Origin: QHXQ01 sp036389375
GTDB lineage: Bacteria > Acidobacteriota > Blastocatellia > Pyrinomonadales > Pyrinomonadaceae
Length of the DNA stretch: 38,065 nt
Assembly (NCBI GenBank): GCA_036389375.1
Contig: DASVQA010000128.1
Location: forward strand, 1 to 38,065
Direction: 5' to 3'
Both the position numbers and the translations under genes were made by a program. Shown piece after piece: positions 1-9,654 of this stretch. The stretch's first letter is position 1. Each line of letters starts with the position of its first letter. Under the pieces are notes generated by a model. It was not told the origin of the DNA. It saw only the letters and a list, made by a program, of their open reading frames with translations, and ran no database searches.

Positions 1-1008
<1,008 letters not shown>

Positions 1009-1068
1009 CGCAGTCCTTTCCTGCCAGCTTCCGTCGTCGGTTCTTTAGCGGCTGATGATTTAACGCCA

Positions 1069-1097
1069 AGCATACGGCCGTTCGCCCGTCGGCTCAA
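1069..1097 (-). promoter_or_regulatory. Putative sigma-70-type promoter for citrate synthase
   Basis: Read on the minus strand, TTGAGC is followed by exactly 17 bases and then TATGCT. This is 4/6 to each sigma-70 consensus hexamer at ideal spacing. It lies about 60 bases upstream of the citrate synthase ATG, in the only sizeable gap (130 bases) of this minus-strand run. It is a consensus match only. Confidence 0.45.
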
Positions 1098-1138
1098 AGC
1101 GGCGCGGGCGGCCGGTTTTTGTGCGGGTTGACCCGGCC

Positions 1139-4100
1139 CTACAACGTCAGCGCGGGCAGACCGGCGCGGCGCAGTTGTTCGTTGAGCGCCGCAAGGTCTG
1201 TGCGCTTGAGGTCGAGCCAGAGCGCGAGCGTCTTGTTGTGTTTCGCTTGTAGGTCGTCGGCCGTTGCGACCGCCTGCGACGTGGGCGCGGCGTCGGCGTC
1301 TTGCAGCACGTCGAGCAGCGTGTTCCAGTCGCCGCTGAGGCGCGTGAGCGCGGGCGCGTCGCTGCCGGCGCGCGCCGCAGGTGCGCCGCCTGCGCCTTCG
1401 AGCGTCAGCAGTTTCGAGTCGAACTGCGCGAGCGTTTCGCCGAGCGGCCCTTGCCCGACTTTGGCGCGTAGGTCTTTGAGCTGTGTGCGCAGCCGCCGCA
1501 ACTCTTCGAGCGCCGCGAAACTCTGGTTCATGCCGTCGTAAGCGCGCATGGAGAGCGTGAACTGCTGCCGGAGCGCGGCGGGCGGCGTCTTCACGCGCGG
1601 GTCTAGGCGGACGGCGAGCGGTTGCGTGTAGGTGCGCCCGCCCACGCTCAGGCGGACGGTGTATTGACCGGGCTGCACGAGCGGCCCTTGCGGTGTGCGC
1701 GGCGTGTCGTGGTAGATGGCGGAGATGGGGAAATCGTAGCGCTCGGCCTTGGGCCGCGGATAGTGCAAGTCCCAGACGAAGCGTTGCATGCCGGCCCTTG
1801 CGGAGAGAATCTGTGGCGGGCGAAACCAGTAGGCCGGCACGGCGTAGTCCTGCTCGTTGATCGGCTCGGGCTGGTCGGTGCTGGTAAAGCGGCGGACGAC
1901 GTTGCGCGCGGCGTCGAGAATCTCAAGCGTGACGGGGCCGTTTGCGTCCGTCTTCAGATAGTAGTCGATGATCGCGCCGTCGGGAGGGTTTTGACCCACA
2001 GGTTCTTCGGGCGGCAGCGGCGTGTCGGTGTTGACGTTGCGGCGGACGCGCGTGGCCGTCTGCGGGCGGAAGAGAAATGCCGCATCGTTTGCCGCGCGCA
2101 CTTCGCCGATCTGCCGGAGCGGCGTGATGTCGTCGAGAATCCAGAAGGAGCGCCCGTGCGTGCCGACCACGATGTCGTCATCGTGGACGACGAGATCGCG
2201 GATCGAAGTGGCCGGCATGTTGAGCCGCAAGGGTTGCCAGTCGTCGCCGTCGTTGAACGAGACGTAGACGGCGCGCTCCGAGCCGGCGAAGAGTAGCCCG
2301 CGCCGCTGCGGGTCTTCGCGGACGACGTTGATGGGATCGTTTGGTAAGCCGCGCACGATCTCCTGCCATGTGCGGCCGCTGTCGTGCGTGCGATAGATGT
2401 GCGGGCGCAGGTCGTCCAAGCGGAAGCGATTGACGGCGGCATAAGCCGTCTGCGCGTCGAAGTGGCCGGCGTCTATGATGGAGACTTTGCTCCAAGCGGT
2501 CAGGTCGGGCGGCGTCACGTTCGCCCACGTCTTGCCGCCGTCGCGCGTGACGTGTATGAGGCCGTCGTCCGTGCCCGCCCAGATGAGGTTCACGTCCTTT
2601 GGCGCGGGCGCGACCGTGTAGATGACGCCGCGCCGCGCCATCTTCGCCAGTTCCGGCGTGCGATAGACGCCGATGCTGGCGGGCACTTCCATCTGCTCGC
2701 GCGAGAGATCGGGGCTGATCTGCTCCCAACTCGCGCCGCCGTTCGCGGTCTTAAACAGCACGTTCCCGGCGTAGTAGAGCACGCGCGGGTCGGCGGGCGA
2801 GAAGATGACGGGCGCGGTGCGCAGGAAACGGTACTTGCCGCTGCGGACGGCTTCGGGCGCGACCTGTTGCGCTTGGCCGGTCGTCTTGTCGAAGCGCGTC
2901 AGCTTGCCGCCGTAGATGAAGTTCGGATTCAGGGGATCGGGCGCGGCGTAGCCATACTCTTCAAGCCCGACGGTGCGCCAGTCGCGGAATGAGATCGCGC
3001 CATTGTCGCCGCGCGAGGCGATGCCGACCGAGCCGCTCTCCTGCTGCCCGCCATAGACCCAGTAAGGATATTGGTTGTCGGTGATGACGTGGTAGAACTG
3101 CGCGGTCGGCTGGTTGTACCAACTGCTCCACGTGTCGCCGCCGTTGACGGTGATGATCGCGCCCTGATCCGAGGCGAGCAGCATGATGCGCGGCTCGTCC
3201 GGGTTGATCCAGATGGTGTGATAGTCGTCGCCGCCGGGCGCGCCGTGCCACGCCGTCCACGTCTTGCCGCCGTCGGTCGAGCGATAGGTCGCAATGTTGG
3301 CCGAATAGACTAGCTCTTTATTCTTCGGGTCAACTTTGATCTCGGCAAAGTCGCTGCCGCGCGACCAGGGGCGACGGTCGGTCGAGACGCGCTGCCACGA
3401 GTCGCCTGCGTCGTCCGAGCGATAGACGCCGCCGAGTTGCGGCGCATCAACCAACGCGTAGATCGTTTTGGGATCGCTCGGCGCGATGCCAAAGCCGATG
3501 CGCCCCAAGCCCTGCTCGAAGGTCGGCAAGCCTTTGGTTAACTGCTTCCACGTCGTCCCGCCGTCGGTTGATTTATAGAGACCGCTGCCCGGCCCCTGCC
3601 ATGAACCGTTCTCCCAAGGCCCCTGCCGCGCCGCCCACAGGTCTGCGTAGATCGTGCGCGCGTCGCGCGGGTCAAAGGCGAGGGCAATCGCGCCGGTGTT
3701 CTCGTCCTTGTAGAGCACACGCTCCCATGTCTGCCCGCCGTCGGTCGAACGAAAGACGCCGCGCTCCTCGTTCGGGCCGTAAGGATGACCGAGCACGGCG
3801 ACGTAGACGCGGTTCGGGTCGCGCGGATCAACGATGATCGCGCCGATCTGCTGTCCGTCCCGCAGACCCAGATGCGTCCACGTCTGCCCGCCGTCGATGG
3901 ATTTGTAGATGCCGTCGCCGACCGATAGATCGGGGCGCTGTAAGCCTTCGCCGCTCCCGACGTAGATGATGTCGGGGTTCGACGGTGCAACCGCAAGCGC
4001 GCCGACGGAGCCGGTCGGCTGCTCGTCGAAGATGGGCGTCCACGTGCGCCCGTAATCGGTTGTGCGCCACACGCCGCCGTTGTTGACGCCGATGTAAAAG

Positions 4101-4276
4101 ACGTTGGGGCGACCCGGCACGCCGGTTGCGCCCACCGTGCGCCCACCGCGAAACGGCCCGATCATGCGCCAGCGCATGTTCTGATAGAGACTCTGGTCGA
4201 ACTGCTGCGCGGCGGCGAGCGCGGCCAGCGCACAGAGCCAAAGGAGGGCGCACGTGGCCCGTCTGCACCTGCTCAT
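1139..4276 (-). CDS. Secreted BNR/sortilin-like beta-propeller protein (1045 aa)
   Basis: A large exported protein of the type usually labelled 'glycosyl hydrolase' or VPS10/sortilin-like. Residues 1-24 form a Sec signal peptide ending AAA before QQF. From about residue 40 to 720 it carries many BNR/Asp-box motifs (S-x-D-x-G-x-x-W; for example STDGGQTW, SIDGGQTW, SDDAGDSW), which define beta-propeller blades. The C-terminal 300 residues contain an Ig-like strand region (PVTLEILDAARNVVRR; QPGQYTVRLSVGGRTYTQPL) and a helical tail. The family name suggests sugar hydrolysis, but I see no catalytic residues that prove it; a binding or scaffold role is equally possible. The start has AGGAG 8 bases upstream. 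It follows its paralogue after only 24 bases, so the two are probably co-transcribed. Confidence 0.88.
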   Translation of the reverse strand: MSRCRRATCALLWLCALAALAAAQQFDQSLYQNMRWRMIGPFRGGRTVGATGVPGRPNVFYIGVNNGGVWRTTDYGRTWTPIFDEQPTGSVGALAVAPSNPDIIYVGSGEGLQRPDLSVGDGIYKSIDGGQTWTHLGLRDGQQIGAIIVDPRDPNRVYVAVLGHPYGPNEERGVFRSTDGGQTWERVLYKDENTGAIALAFDPRDARTIYADLWAARQGPWENGSWQGPGSGLYKSTDGGTTWKQLTKGLPTFEQGLGRIGFGIAPSDPKTIYALVDAPQLGGVYRSDDAGDSWQRVSTDRRPWSRGSDFAEIKVDPKNKELVYSANIATYRSTDGGKTWTAWHGAPGGDDYHTIWINPDEPRIMLLASDQGAIITVNGGDTWSSWYNQPTAQFYHVITDNQYPYWVYGGQQESGSVGIASRGDNGAISFRDWRTVGLEEYGYAAPDPLNPNFIYGGKLTRFDKTTGQAQQVAPEAVRSGKYRFLRTAPVIFSPADPRVLYYAGNVLFKTANGGASWEQISPDLSREQMEVPASIGVYRTPELAKMARRGVIYTVAPAPKDVNLIWAGTDDGLIHVTRDGGKTWANVTPPDLTAWSKVSIIDAGHFDAQTAYAAVNRFRLDDLRPHIYRTHDSGRTWQEIVRGLPNDPINVVREDPQRRGLLFAGSERAVYVSFNDGDDWQPLRLNMPATSIRDLVVHDDDIVVGTHGRSFWILDDITPLRQIGEVRAANDAAFLFRPQTATRVRRNVNTDTPLPPEEPVGQNPPDGAIIDYYLKTDANGPVTLEILDAARNVVRRFTSTDQPEPINEQDYAVPAYWFRPPQILSARAGMQRFVWDLHYPRPKAERYDFPISAIYHDTPRTPQGPLVQPGQYTVRLSVGGRTYTQPLAVRLDPRVKTPPAALRQQFTLSMRAYDGMNQSFAALEELRRLRTQLKDLRAKVGQGPLGETLAQFDSKLLTLEGAGGAPAARAGSDAPALTRLSGDWNTLLDVLQDADAAPTSQAVATADDLQAKHNKTLALWLDLKRTDLAALNEQLRRAGLPALTL

Positions 4277-4300
4277 CAGGATTCTCCTGCTGCCGGCCCG

Positions 4301-7300
4301 TTACGGCTTCGGCATTTCAATCGGCTTGCCTGTCATCAAGGTCGGCGCGTCCAGCCGGCGCAGTTGCTCGTTTAGTTGCGGCACGGTCTTCGACAGGTAG
4401 TTGTTTACGTCCGCGAGTTTCTGATTGAACTCGGTCTGCACCACGTCGAACTCGGCGCGCATGGCCGGCGTCGGCGCACCGTTCGTGTCGTCAATCGTGA
4501 AGAAGAGACTGCCGATATGCTCGACGAGTTGCGATTTATCGTTGGCGAGTCCAAGCCCGCTGGTTTCCGGCTGCGCCAGTCTGTTCTGCAACGTCTCGAC
4601 CTGCTTCTTCTGCTCCGCCAGTTTGTCGCCCAACTCCTTCGGCACGGTCGTCAGTCGCTCCTTGACCGTCTTCTCGATGAAGTCGAGTTGCCCCTTGAGG
4701 CTATCGAGCGTGCGCAGGGCCGTGTTGGTCGTTGACTGCATGTCGCGCAGCTTGATCTGCATGTCGAGTTGCGTTTGCAGATCGGCCTGCGGCACGGAGA
4801 TGGTCGGATCGAGCCGCACCTCGAAACGCTTCTCGAAAGTCTTATCGCCGACGAACAGCTTGGCCGTGTAAGTGCCGGGCAGCACTTGCGGCCCGCGCGG
4901 GCCGCCGGTGAAGGGCACTTCTTCGTCGGTCGGTGGCCGCCGCACCTGCGGGCCGCCGTAGCGCAGATTCCACGAGACGCGGTTTAAGCCCTGCTCTTTA
5001 GCGATGTTCTCAAGCTCCGCGATCAGCTTGCCCTTGTCGTCGAGAATCTGAATCTTGGGTTTGAGTTTGGCGTCGGGTTTTGTCTTCAGGTAATAGCTGA
5101 TGAGCGCGCCGTAGGGCGGATTGGGTGCGGTATAGGTCTTGTCACCGATGCCGTAGCGCGTGAAGCGCGAGGTGAAGCGCAGGGCCGGACGAATGTCAAA
5201 GAGCAGCACGTCGCTTTTGGCGGCGTCGGGCGTGAGCTGCTGGATGGGCGTCGCGTCGTCGAGAATCCAGAGGGCGCGGCCGTGCGTGGCGAGGATGAGG
5301 TCGTTGTCGCGCGGGTGGATGACGATGTCGTGGACGGCGACGTGCGGCAGGTTCTTGAGTTCGAGCCGCGTCCAGTTGCCGCCGCCGTTGTAAGAGGCAA
5401 AGAGACCAAGTTCAGTGCCCGCGTAGACGAGGCGCGGATTCTTCGGGTCTTCGCGCACCACCCAGACGTAAGCGTTCGCCGGCAGATTGCCCGCGATGTT
5501 CTGCCATGAGCGTCCGCCGTCGGTCGTCTTGTAGATGTAGGGGCGCAGGTCGTCGAGCATGTGGCGATCAAAGGCGACATAGACGAGGTTGGCATCAACG
5601 CGCGACGGCTCGACGTGCGAGACGGGCGAAGAGGGGCCGAGGTTCGGCACGCTCTTGATGAGGTTGCGCCAGTTCTTCCCGCCGTCGGTCGTAACTTGCA
5701 GGTTGCCGTCGTCCGTGCCGGCCCAGAGCGTGCCCGCTTTTAAGGGCGACTCGGCGAAACTGATCACGGTCGCGTAATACTCCGCGCCCGTGTTCTCGTT
5801 GGCGACGGGGCCGCCCGCAGACTTCTGCCGCTCCTTGTCGTTGCTCGACAGGTCAGGACTAATGGCCGTCCACGTCTTGCCGAAGTCCGTTGATTTGAAG
5901 ACGACGTTGCCCGTCAGATACACCGTGTTCTTGTCGTGCGGCGACTGGATGATCGGGCTGCTCCAGTTGAAGCGATATTTGACATCGGCCGCCGGCCCCT
6001 CGTCGTTGCCGAGATAGGGCGCGACGAGTTGCTGCTCGCGCGTCCGCAGGTCTGTGCGGACGATGTTGCCGCCCTGCGATTCGGTCAGGTAGAGATCGGG
6101 GTCGTCGGCGTGGTTGATGGCGTAGAAGCCGTCGCCGAACGAGAGCATGCGCCAGTCGTCGTTCTGTATGCCGGCCGGCTCGCGCGTGCGCGAAGGCCCG
6201 ACCCAAGTGCCGTTATCCTGCAAGCCGCCCATCACGTTGTAGAAGGGCAGGCGATTGTCGGCCGTCACGGCGTAGAACTGGCCGAACGGCAGGTTTTGCA
6301 GCGCCTCCCACGTCTGCCCTTGATCGTAAGAGACGGCCACGCCGCCGTCCTGCCCCTGCCACATGCGGCGCGGGTCTTGCGGGTCGATCCAGAAGGCGTG
6401 AAAGTCCACGTGCGTGCGCCCGCTGATGGGCCGGAATGAGCGCCCGCCGTCAATCGAGACAAAGAGCGTCGAGGCGACGGCATAGACGCGGTTCTCGTTC
6501 TGCGGGTCAACGCGCACGCGCGTGTAGTAGAAACCGCGCGAGACGATGGATGCCTGCTTCGAGACGTTGCGCCACGTCTCGCCGTGATCGTCCGAGCGAT
6601 AGAGCGTGCCCTCTTTCGCCTCCGTGATCGCATAGACGACGTTCGGGTTCGACGGCGCGGCAGCGACGCCGATGCGGCCCGTCAGTTTCGGCAAGCCCTC
6701 GGTCAACTTCTTCCACGTGCGCCCGCCGTCAATCGAACGGAACAAGCCGCCCTTCTCGCTCCCGCTCGTGTGCGTCCAGGGCGTCCGGCGAAACTGCCAC
6801 ATCGCCGCATAGACGATGTTCGGGTTCACGGGGTCGAGCGCGAGGTCGGCGACGCCGTGCTCCTGATCTATGTAGAGCGTCTTCGTCCACGTGCGCCCGC
6901 CGTCGGTCGTCATAAAGACGCCGCGCTCCTCGTTTGGCCCGAAGGCGTGCCCGAGCGCGCCGACGTAAACCACGTCCGGGTTGCGCGGATTGATGACGAC
7001 CTTCGAGATGAAGCGCGTATCCCTCAGTCCGACGTGCTGCCATGTCTTGCCGCCGTCAGTTGATTTATAGACACCGTCGCCGAACGAGACCGAGTTGCGC
7101 ACGTTCGACTCGCCCGTGCCGACCCAGACCACGTCGGGATTGCCCGGCTCAAGCGCGATGTCGCCGATTGAGATCGTGCCCTGTCGTTCAAAGATGGGCG
7201 TCCACGTCACGCCACCGTTCGTCGTCTTCCACAGACCGCCCGAAGCCGAGGCGACATAGACGAGGTCGGGATTGCCGGGCACGCCTTCCACGTCGGCGAC

Positions 7301-7519
7301 GCGCCCGCTCATGTAGGCCGGGCCGATGTTGCGCCATTCCAAACGCTCGAACGACTTCATCTCGATGTCGCCGGTCTCCGGTGTGTTGACCGGCACGGGC
7401 GTCGGGGTCGGCGTTGCCTGCGGCGTCGGCTGCTGCGCTTGGACGGCGCGCGGCAGCACCAGCGCCAACAGCAAAAGACACGCCAACCGGCAAGCGCATA
7501 GCAACTTCTGCCCAAGCAT
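4301..7519 (-). CDS. Secreted BNR/sortilin-like beta-propeller protein (1072 aa), paralogue of the next gene
   Basis: First gene of the minus-strand pair. It has a signal peptide (LACLLLLALVLPRAVQAQ) and a short Pro/Thr linker, presumably a flexible spacer. A domain starting MKSFERLEWRNIGPAYMSGRV then matches the start of its neighbour (YQNMRWRMIGPFRGGRT). BNR motifs recur through the first 700 residues (STDGGKTW, TTDGGRTW, SIDGGRTW, STDFGKTW, TTDGGKNW). The Ig-like segment (KPKIQILDDKGKLIAELENIA) and a helical, heptad-like tail (LRDMQSTTNTALRTLDSLKG and onward) follow. Tandem large paralogues of this kind are common in Acidobacteria and Bacteroidetes. They are thought to handle surface carbohydrate or peptide ligands, but substrate and activity cannot be read from the sequence. 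The Shine-Dalgarno is poor (GAAGG abuts the ATG). Confidence 0.88.
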   Translation of the reverse strand: MLGQKLLCACRLACLLLLALVLPRAVQAQQPTPQATPTPTPVPVNTPETGDIEMKSFERLEWRNIGPAYMSGRVADVEGVPGNPDLVYVASASGGLWKTTNGGVTWTPIFERQGTISIGDIALEPGNPDVVWVGTGESNVRNSVSFGDGVYKSTDGGKTWQHVGLRDTRFISKVVINPRNPDVVYVGALGHAFGPNEERGVFMTTDGGRTWTKTLYIDQEHGVADLALDPVNPNIVYAAMWQFRRTPWTHTSGSEKGGLFRSIDGGRTWKKLTEGLPKLTGRIGVAAAPSNPNVVYAITEAKEGTLYRSDDHGETWRNVSKQASIVSRGFYYTRVRVDPQNENRVYAVASTLFVSIDGGRSFRPISGRTHVDFHAFWIDPQDPRRMWQGQDGGVAVSYDQGQTWEALQNLPFGQFYAVTADNRLPFYNVMGGLQDNGTWVGPSRTREPAGIQNDDWRMLSFGDGFYAINHADDPDLYLTESQGGNIVRTDLRTREQQLVAPYLGNDEGPAADVKYRFNWSSPIIQSPHDKNTVYLTGNVVFKSTDFGKTWTAISPDLSSNDKERQKSAGGPVANENTGAEYYATVISFAESPLKAGTLWAGTDDGNLQVTTDGGKNWRNLIKSVPNLGPSSPVSHVEPSRVDANLVYVAFDRHMLDDLRPYIYKTTDGGRSWQNIAGNLPANAYVWVVREDPKNPRLVYAGTELGLFASYNGGGNWTRLELKNLPHVAVHDIVIHPRDNDLILATHGRALWILDDATPIQQLTPDAAKSDVLLFDIRPALRFTSRFTRYGIGDKTYTAPNPPYGALISYYLKTKPDAKLKPKIQILDDKGKLIAELENIAKEQGLNRVSWNLRYGGPQVRRPPTDEEVPFTGGPRGPQVLPGTYTAKLFVGDKTFEKRFEVRLDPTISVPQADLQTQLDMQIKLRDMQSTTNTALRTLDSLKGQLDFIEKTVKERLTTVPKELGDKLAEQKKQVETLQNRLAQPETSGLGLANDKSQLVEHIGSLFFTIDDTNGAPTPAMRAEFDVVQTEFNQKLADVNNYLSKTVPQLNEQLRRLDAPTLMTGKPIEMPKP

Positions 7520-7567
7520 CCTTCAGAGAACCCCCAGCTGTTGAAATGTAAGAAAGCGCGGAAGGGC

Positions 7568-7596
7568 AGCATAAACCAACCGGCGGCACTCGTCTA
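7568..7596 (-). promoter_or_regulatory. Putative sigma-70-type promoter for the BNR gene pair
   Basis: On the minus strand TAGACG, 17 bases, then TATGCT, each 4/6 to consensus, about 50 bases upstream of the ATG at 7519. The -10 hexamer is identical to that proposed for citrate synthase. It sits in the 257-base divergent gap 7520-7776, which must also hold the promoter of the dehydrogenase cluster. I could not find a convincing plus-strand promoter there. Confidence 0.35.
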
Positions 7597-7776
7597 GGCG
7601 ATGTGCGTTGCGCGTTCGGTAACGTACAGTCGGCGCATAGGCGGTTGAGTATTATCAAGCGCCAATTACTTCCCCGGTCTTAAAAGTTCATTTGTCCGCC
7701 TCCCGAGCAATATAGCGGTCACGATATTTCCGCTCGGCGGTCTAAGAGAGTCTTCCCCACCTGATACGGAGGTGCG

Positions 7777-9654
7777 ATGACACGATTCGGGCTGGCTCTG
7801 CCCTCGTTCTGCAAGCACGGCTTCCTCCTCAGCATATTCGTCGGCACAATTTTACTGACCGGCTCCTGTTCGCGCCCCGCGCCCGAACAGCCCCTCGGCG
7901 TCGAGCGCGCCACGCAGCCCGTCGGCGGCGGGCAAATCCCTGCGTTCGCGCAGCCGGATGACGGCCAATGGGTCATGCCGGCCAAAAACTACGCGAGCAC
8001 GCGCTTCAGTACGCTCGATCAGATCAACGCCGCGAACGTCGGGCAACTGCAACTCGCCTGGACGTTCTCGACCGGCGTGCTGCGCGGGCACGAAGCCGCG
8101 CCCATCGTCGCGGGCAACACGATGTACATCGTCACGCCCTACCCGAACCTGCTCTACGCGCTCGACCTCACTAAGCCCGGCTCGCCCATGAAATGGAAGT
8201 TCGACCCGAACGCGAAGGCGGCGGCGCAGGGGCTGGCCTGCTGCGACTACGTCAATCGCGGCGTCGCTTTCGCCAATGGGCGCGTCTTTATGAACACGCT
8301 CGACGGGCAGACGCTCGCCGTAGATGCCGAGACGGGGCAGGAGATCTGGCGCACGCAACTCGGCGACATGAACCGGGGCGAGACGATCACGATGGCCCCG
8401 CTCGTCGTCAAAGACAAGGTTTTGGTCGGCAACAGCGGCGGCGAGTTCGGCGTGCGCGGCTGGCTGACGGCGCTCGACGCCGCGACCGGCAAACAGGCTT
8501 GGCGCGCTTACAGCACGGGGCCGGACGCGGACTGTCTGATCGGGCCGAATTTCCATCCCTTCTATCAATCCGATCAGGGCAAAGACTTGGGCGTGTCGAG
8601 TTGGAATCAGGGCCAGTGGCAGATCGGCGGCGGCACGGTCTGGGGTTGGATTTCTTACGACCCCGACACGAATCTGATCTACTACGGCACGGGCAACCCC
8701 GGCCCTTGGAATCCTGACCAACGACCGGGTGACAACAAGTGGACGGCCGGCATCTTCGCGCGCGACGTGGACACGGGCGAGGCGCGCTGGTTCTACCAGT
8801 GGTCGCCGCACGACCTGCACGATTATGACGGCATCAACGAACAGTTGTTGCTCAATCTGCCAATCGGCGGCCAGACGCGCAAGGTACTCGTCCGGCCCGA
8901 ACGCAACGGCTACGTCTACGTGCTTGATCGCACGACGGGCGAAGTGCTCTCCGCCAAACCTTACGGCTACGTGACCTCGACGGCAGGCGTCGATCTCAAA
9001 ACGGGCAAGCTCATCTACGTCTCGGAGAAAGAGCCGCACGTCGGGCAGACGACGCGCGAAATCTGTCCCGCCTCGCCCGGCATGAAAGACTGGCAGCCGT
9101 CCGCCTATTCGCCGCGCACGGGCCTGCTCTACATCCCGCACCAGAATCTCTGTGAAGACGCAGAGGGCGAAGAGGCCAACTACATCGCGGGCACACCCTA
9201 CGTCGGCATGAACATGAAGATGTACGCGGGGCCGGGCGGCAATCGCGGCGTCTTCAGCGCGTGGGATCCGGTCGCGGGCAAAGAGATTTGGTCGATCAAA
9301 GAGAACTTTCCCGTGTGGAGCGGCGCGGTCGTAACGGCGGGCGACGTGGTCTTCTACGGCACGATGGACGGCTGGTTCAAAGCGGTGGACGCGCGCCCCG
9401 AACATCAGGGGCAAGTGCTGTGGCAGTTCAAGTGCGGCTCAGGCATCATCGGCCAGCCCATCACCTTCAAGGGGCCGGACAACAAACAGTACGTGGCGAT
9501 CATCGCGGGCGTCGGTGGGTGGTCGGGCGCAATCGTCGCGGGCGACCTAGACCCGCGCGACGGCACGGCGGCGCTCGGCTTCGTCAACGCGATGACCGAT
9601 CTGCCCGCGCAGACGACGAAAGGGGGCACGCTCTATGTCTTCGCGCTCCCGTAG
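7777..9654 (+). CDS. xoxF: PQQ-dependent alcohol dehydrogenase, XoxF-like with lanthanide-type metal site
   Basis: Periplasmic quinoprotein oxidising methanol or another primary alcohol and passing electrons to cytochrome c. The catalytic parts of the methanol dehydrogenase family are all present: adjacent C155-C156 (ACCDYVNRG), metal ligands E223 (GGEFGVRG) and N307 (YYGTGNPGPWN), and catalytic D349. Their spacing (84 and 42 residues) equals that of MxaF E177, N261 and D303. D351 in HDYDG is the extra Asp found in lanthanide-dependent XoxF and replaced by Ala in calcium MxaF, so lanthanide use is predicted. The N-terminus is hydrophobic and ends TGSCS, a possible though atypical lipobox. GGAGGT lies just before the ATG. 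It heads the plus-strand cluster and overlaps the next gene by 20 bases. True substrate is unknown; ethanol-type enzymes share the fold. Confidence 0.9.
   Translation: MTRFGLALPSFCKHGFLLSIFVGTILLTGSCSRPAPEQPLGVERATQPVGGGQIPAFAQPDDGQWVMPAKNYASTRFSTLDQINAANVGQLQLAWTFSTGVLRGHEAAPIVAGNTMYIVTPYPNLLYALDLTKPGSPMKWKFDPNAKAAAQGLACCDYVNRGVAFANGRVFMNTLDGQTLAVDAETGQEIWRTQLGDMNRGETITMAPLVVKDKVLVGNSGGEFGVRGWLTALDAATGKQAWRAYSTGPDADCLIGPNFHPFYQSDQGKDLGVSSWNQGQWQIGGGTVWGWISYDPDTNLIYYGTGNPGPWNPDQRPGDNKWTAGIFARDVDTGEARWFYQWSPHDLHDYDGINEQLLLNLPIGGQTRKVLVRPERNGYVYVLDRTTGEVLSAKPYGYVTSTAGVDLKTGKLIYVSEKEPHVGQTTREICPASPGMKDWQPSAYSPRTGLLYIPHQNLCEDAEGEEANYIAGTPYVGMNMKMYAGPGGNRGVFSAWDPVAGKEIWSIKENFPVWSGAVVTAGDVVFYGTMDGWFKAVDARPEHQGQVLWQFKCGSGIIGQPITFKGPDNKQYVAIIAGVGGWSGAIVAGDLDPRDGTAALGFVNAMTDLPAQTTKGGTLYVFALP

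Noticed and set aside
1110..1138. GGCCGG/CCGGCC pairing after the BNR gene as a terminator
   Set aside because: The stem is only 6 bp with a long loop, and no T-run follows on the minus strand.
8623..8655. Apparent loss of a metal-ligand Asn in the dehydrogenase (GGGTVWGW instead of GGGTNWGW)
   Set aside because: Counting residues to the catalytic Asp shows the real ligand is the Asn in YYGTGNPGPWN (N307), which is kept. The GGGT-x-W position is not the ligand.
7852..9414. A 520-codon open frame antisense to the PQQ dehydrogenase
   Set aside because: High GC favours long antisense frames. Its translation is Arg/Val/Asp-rich with no motif, and the plus-strand frame is unmistakable.
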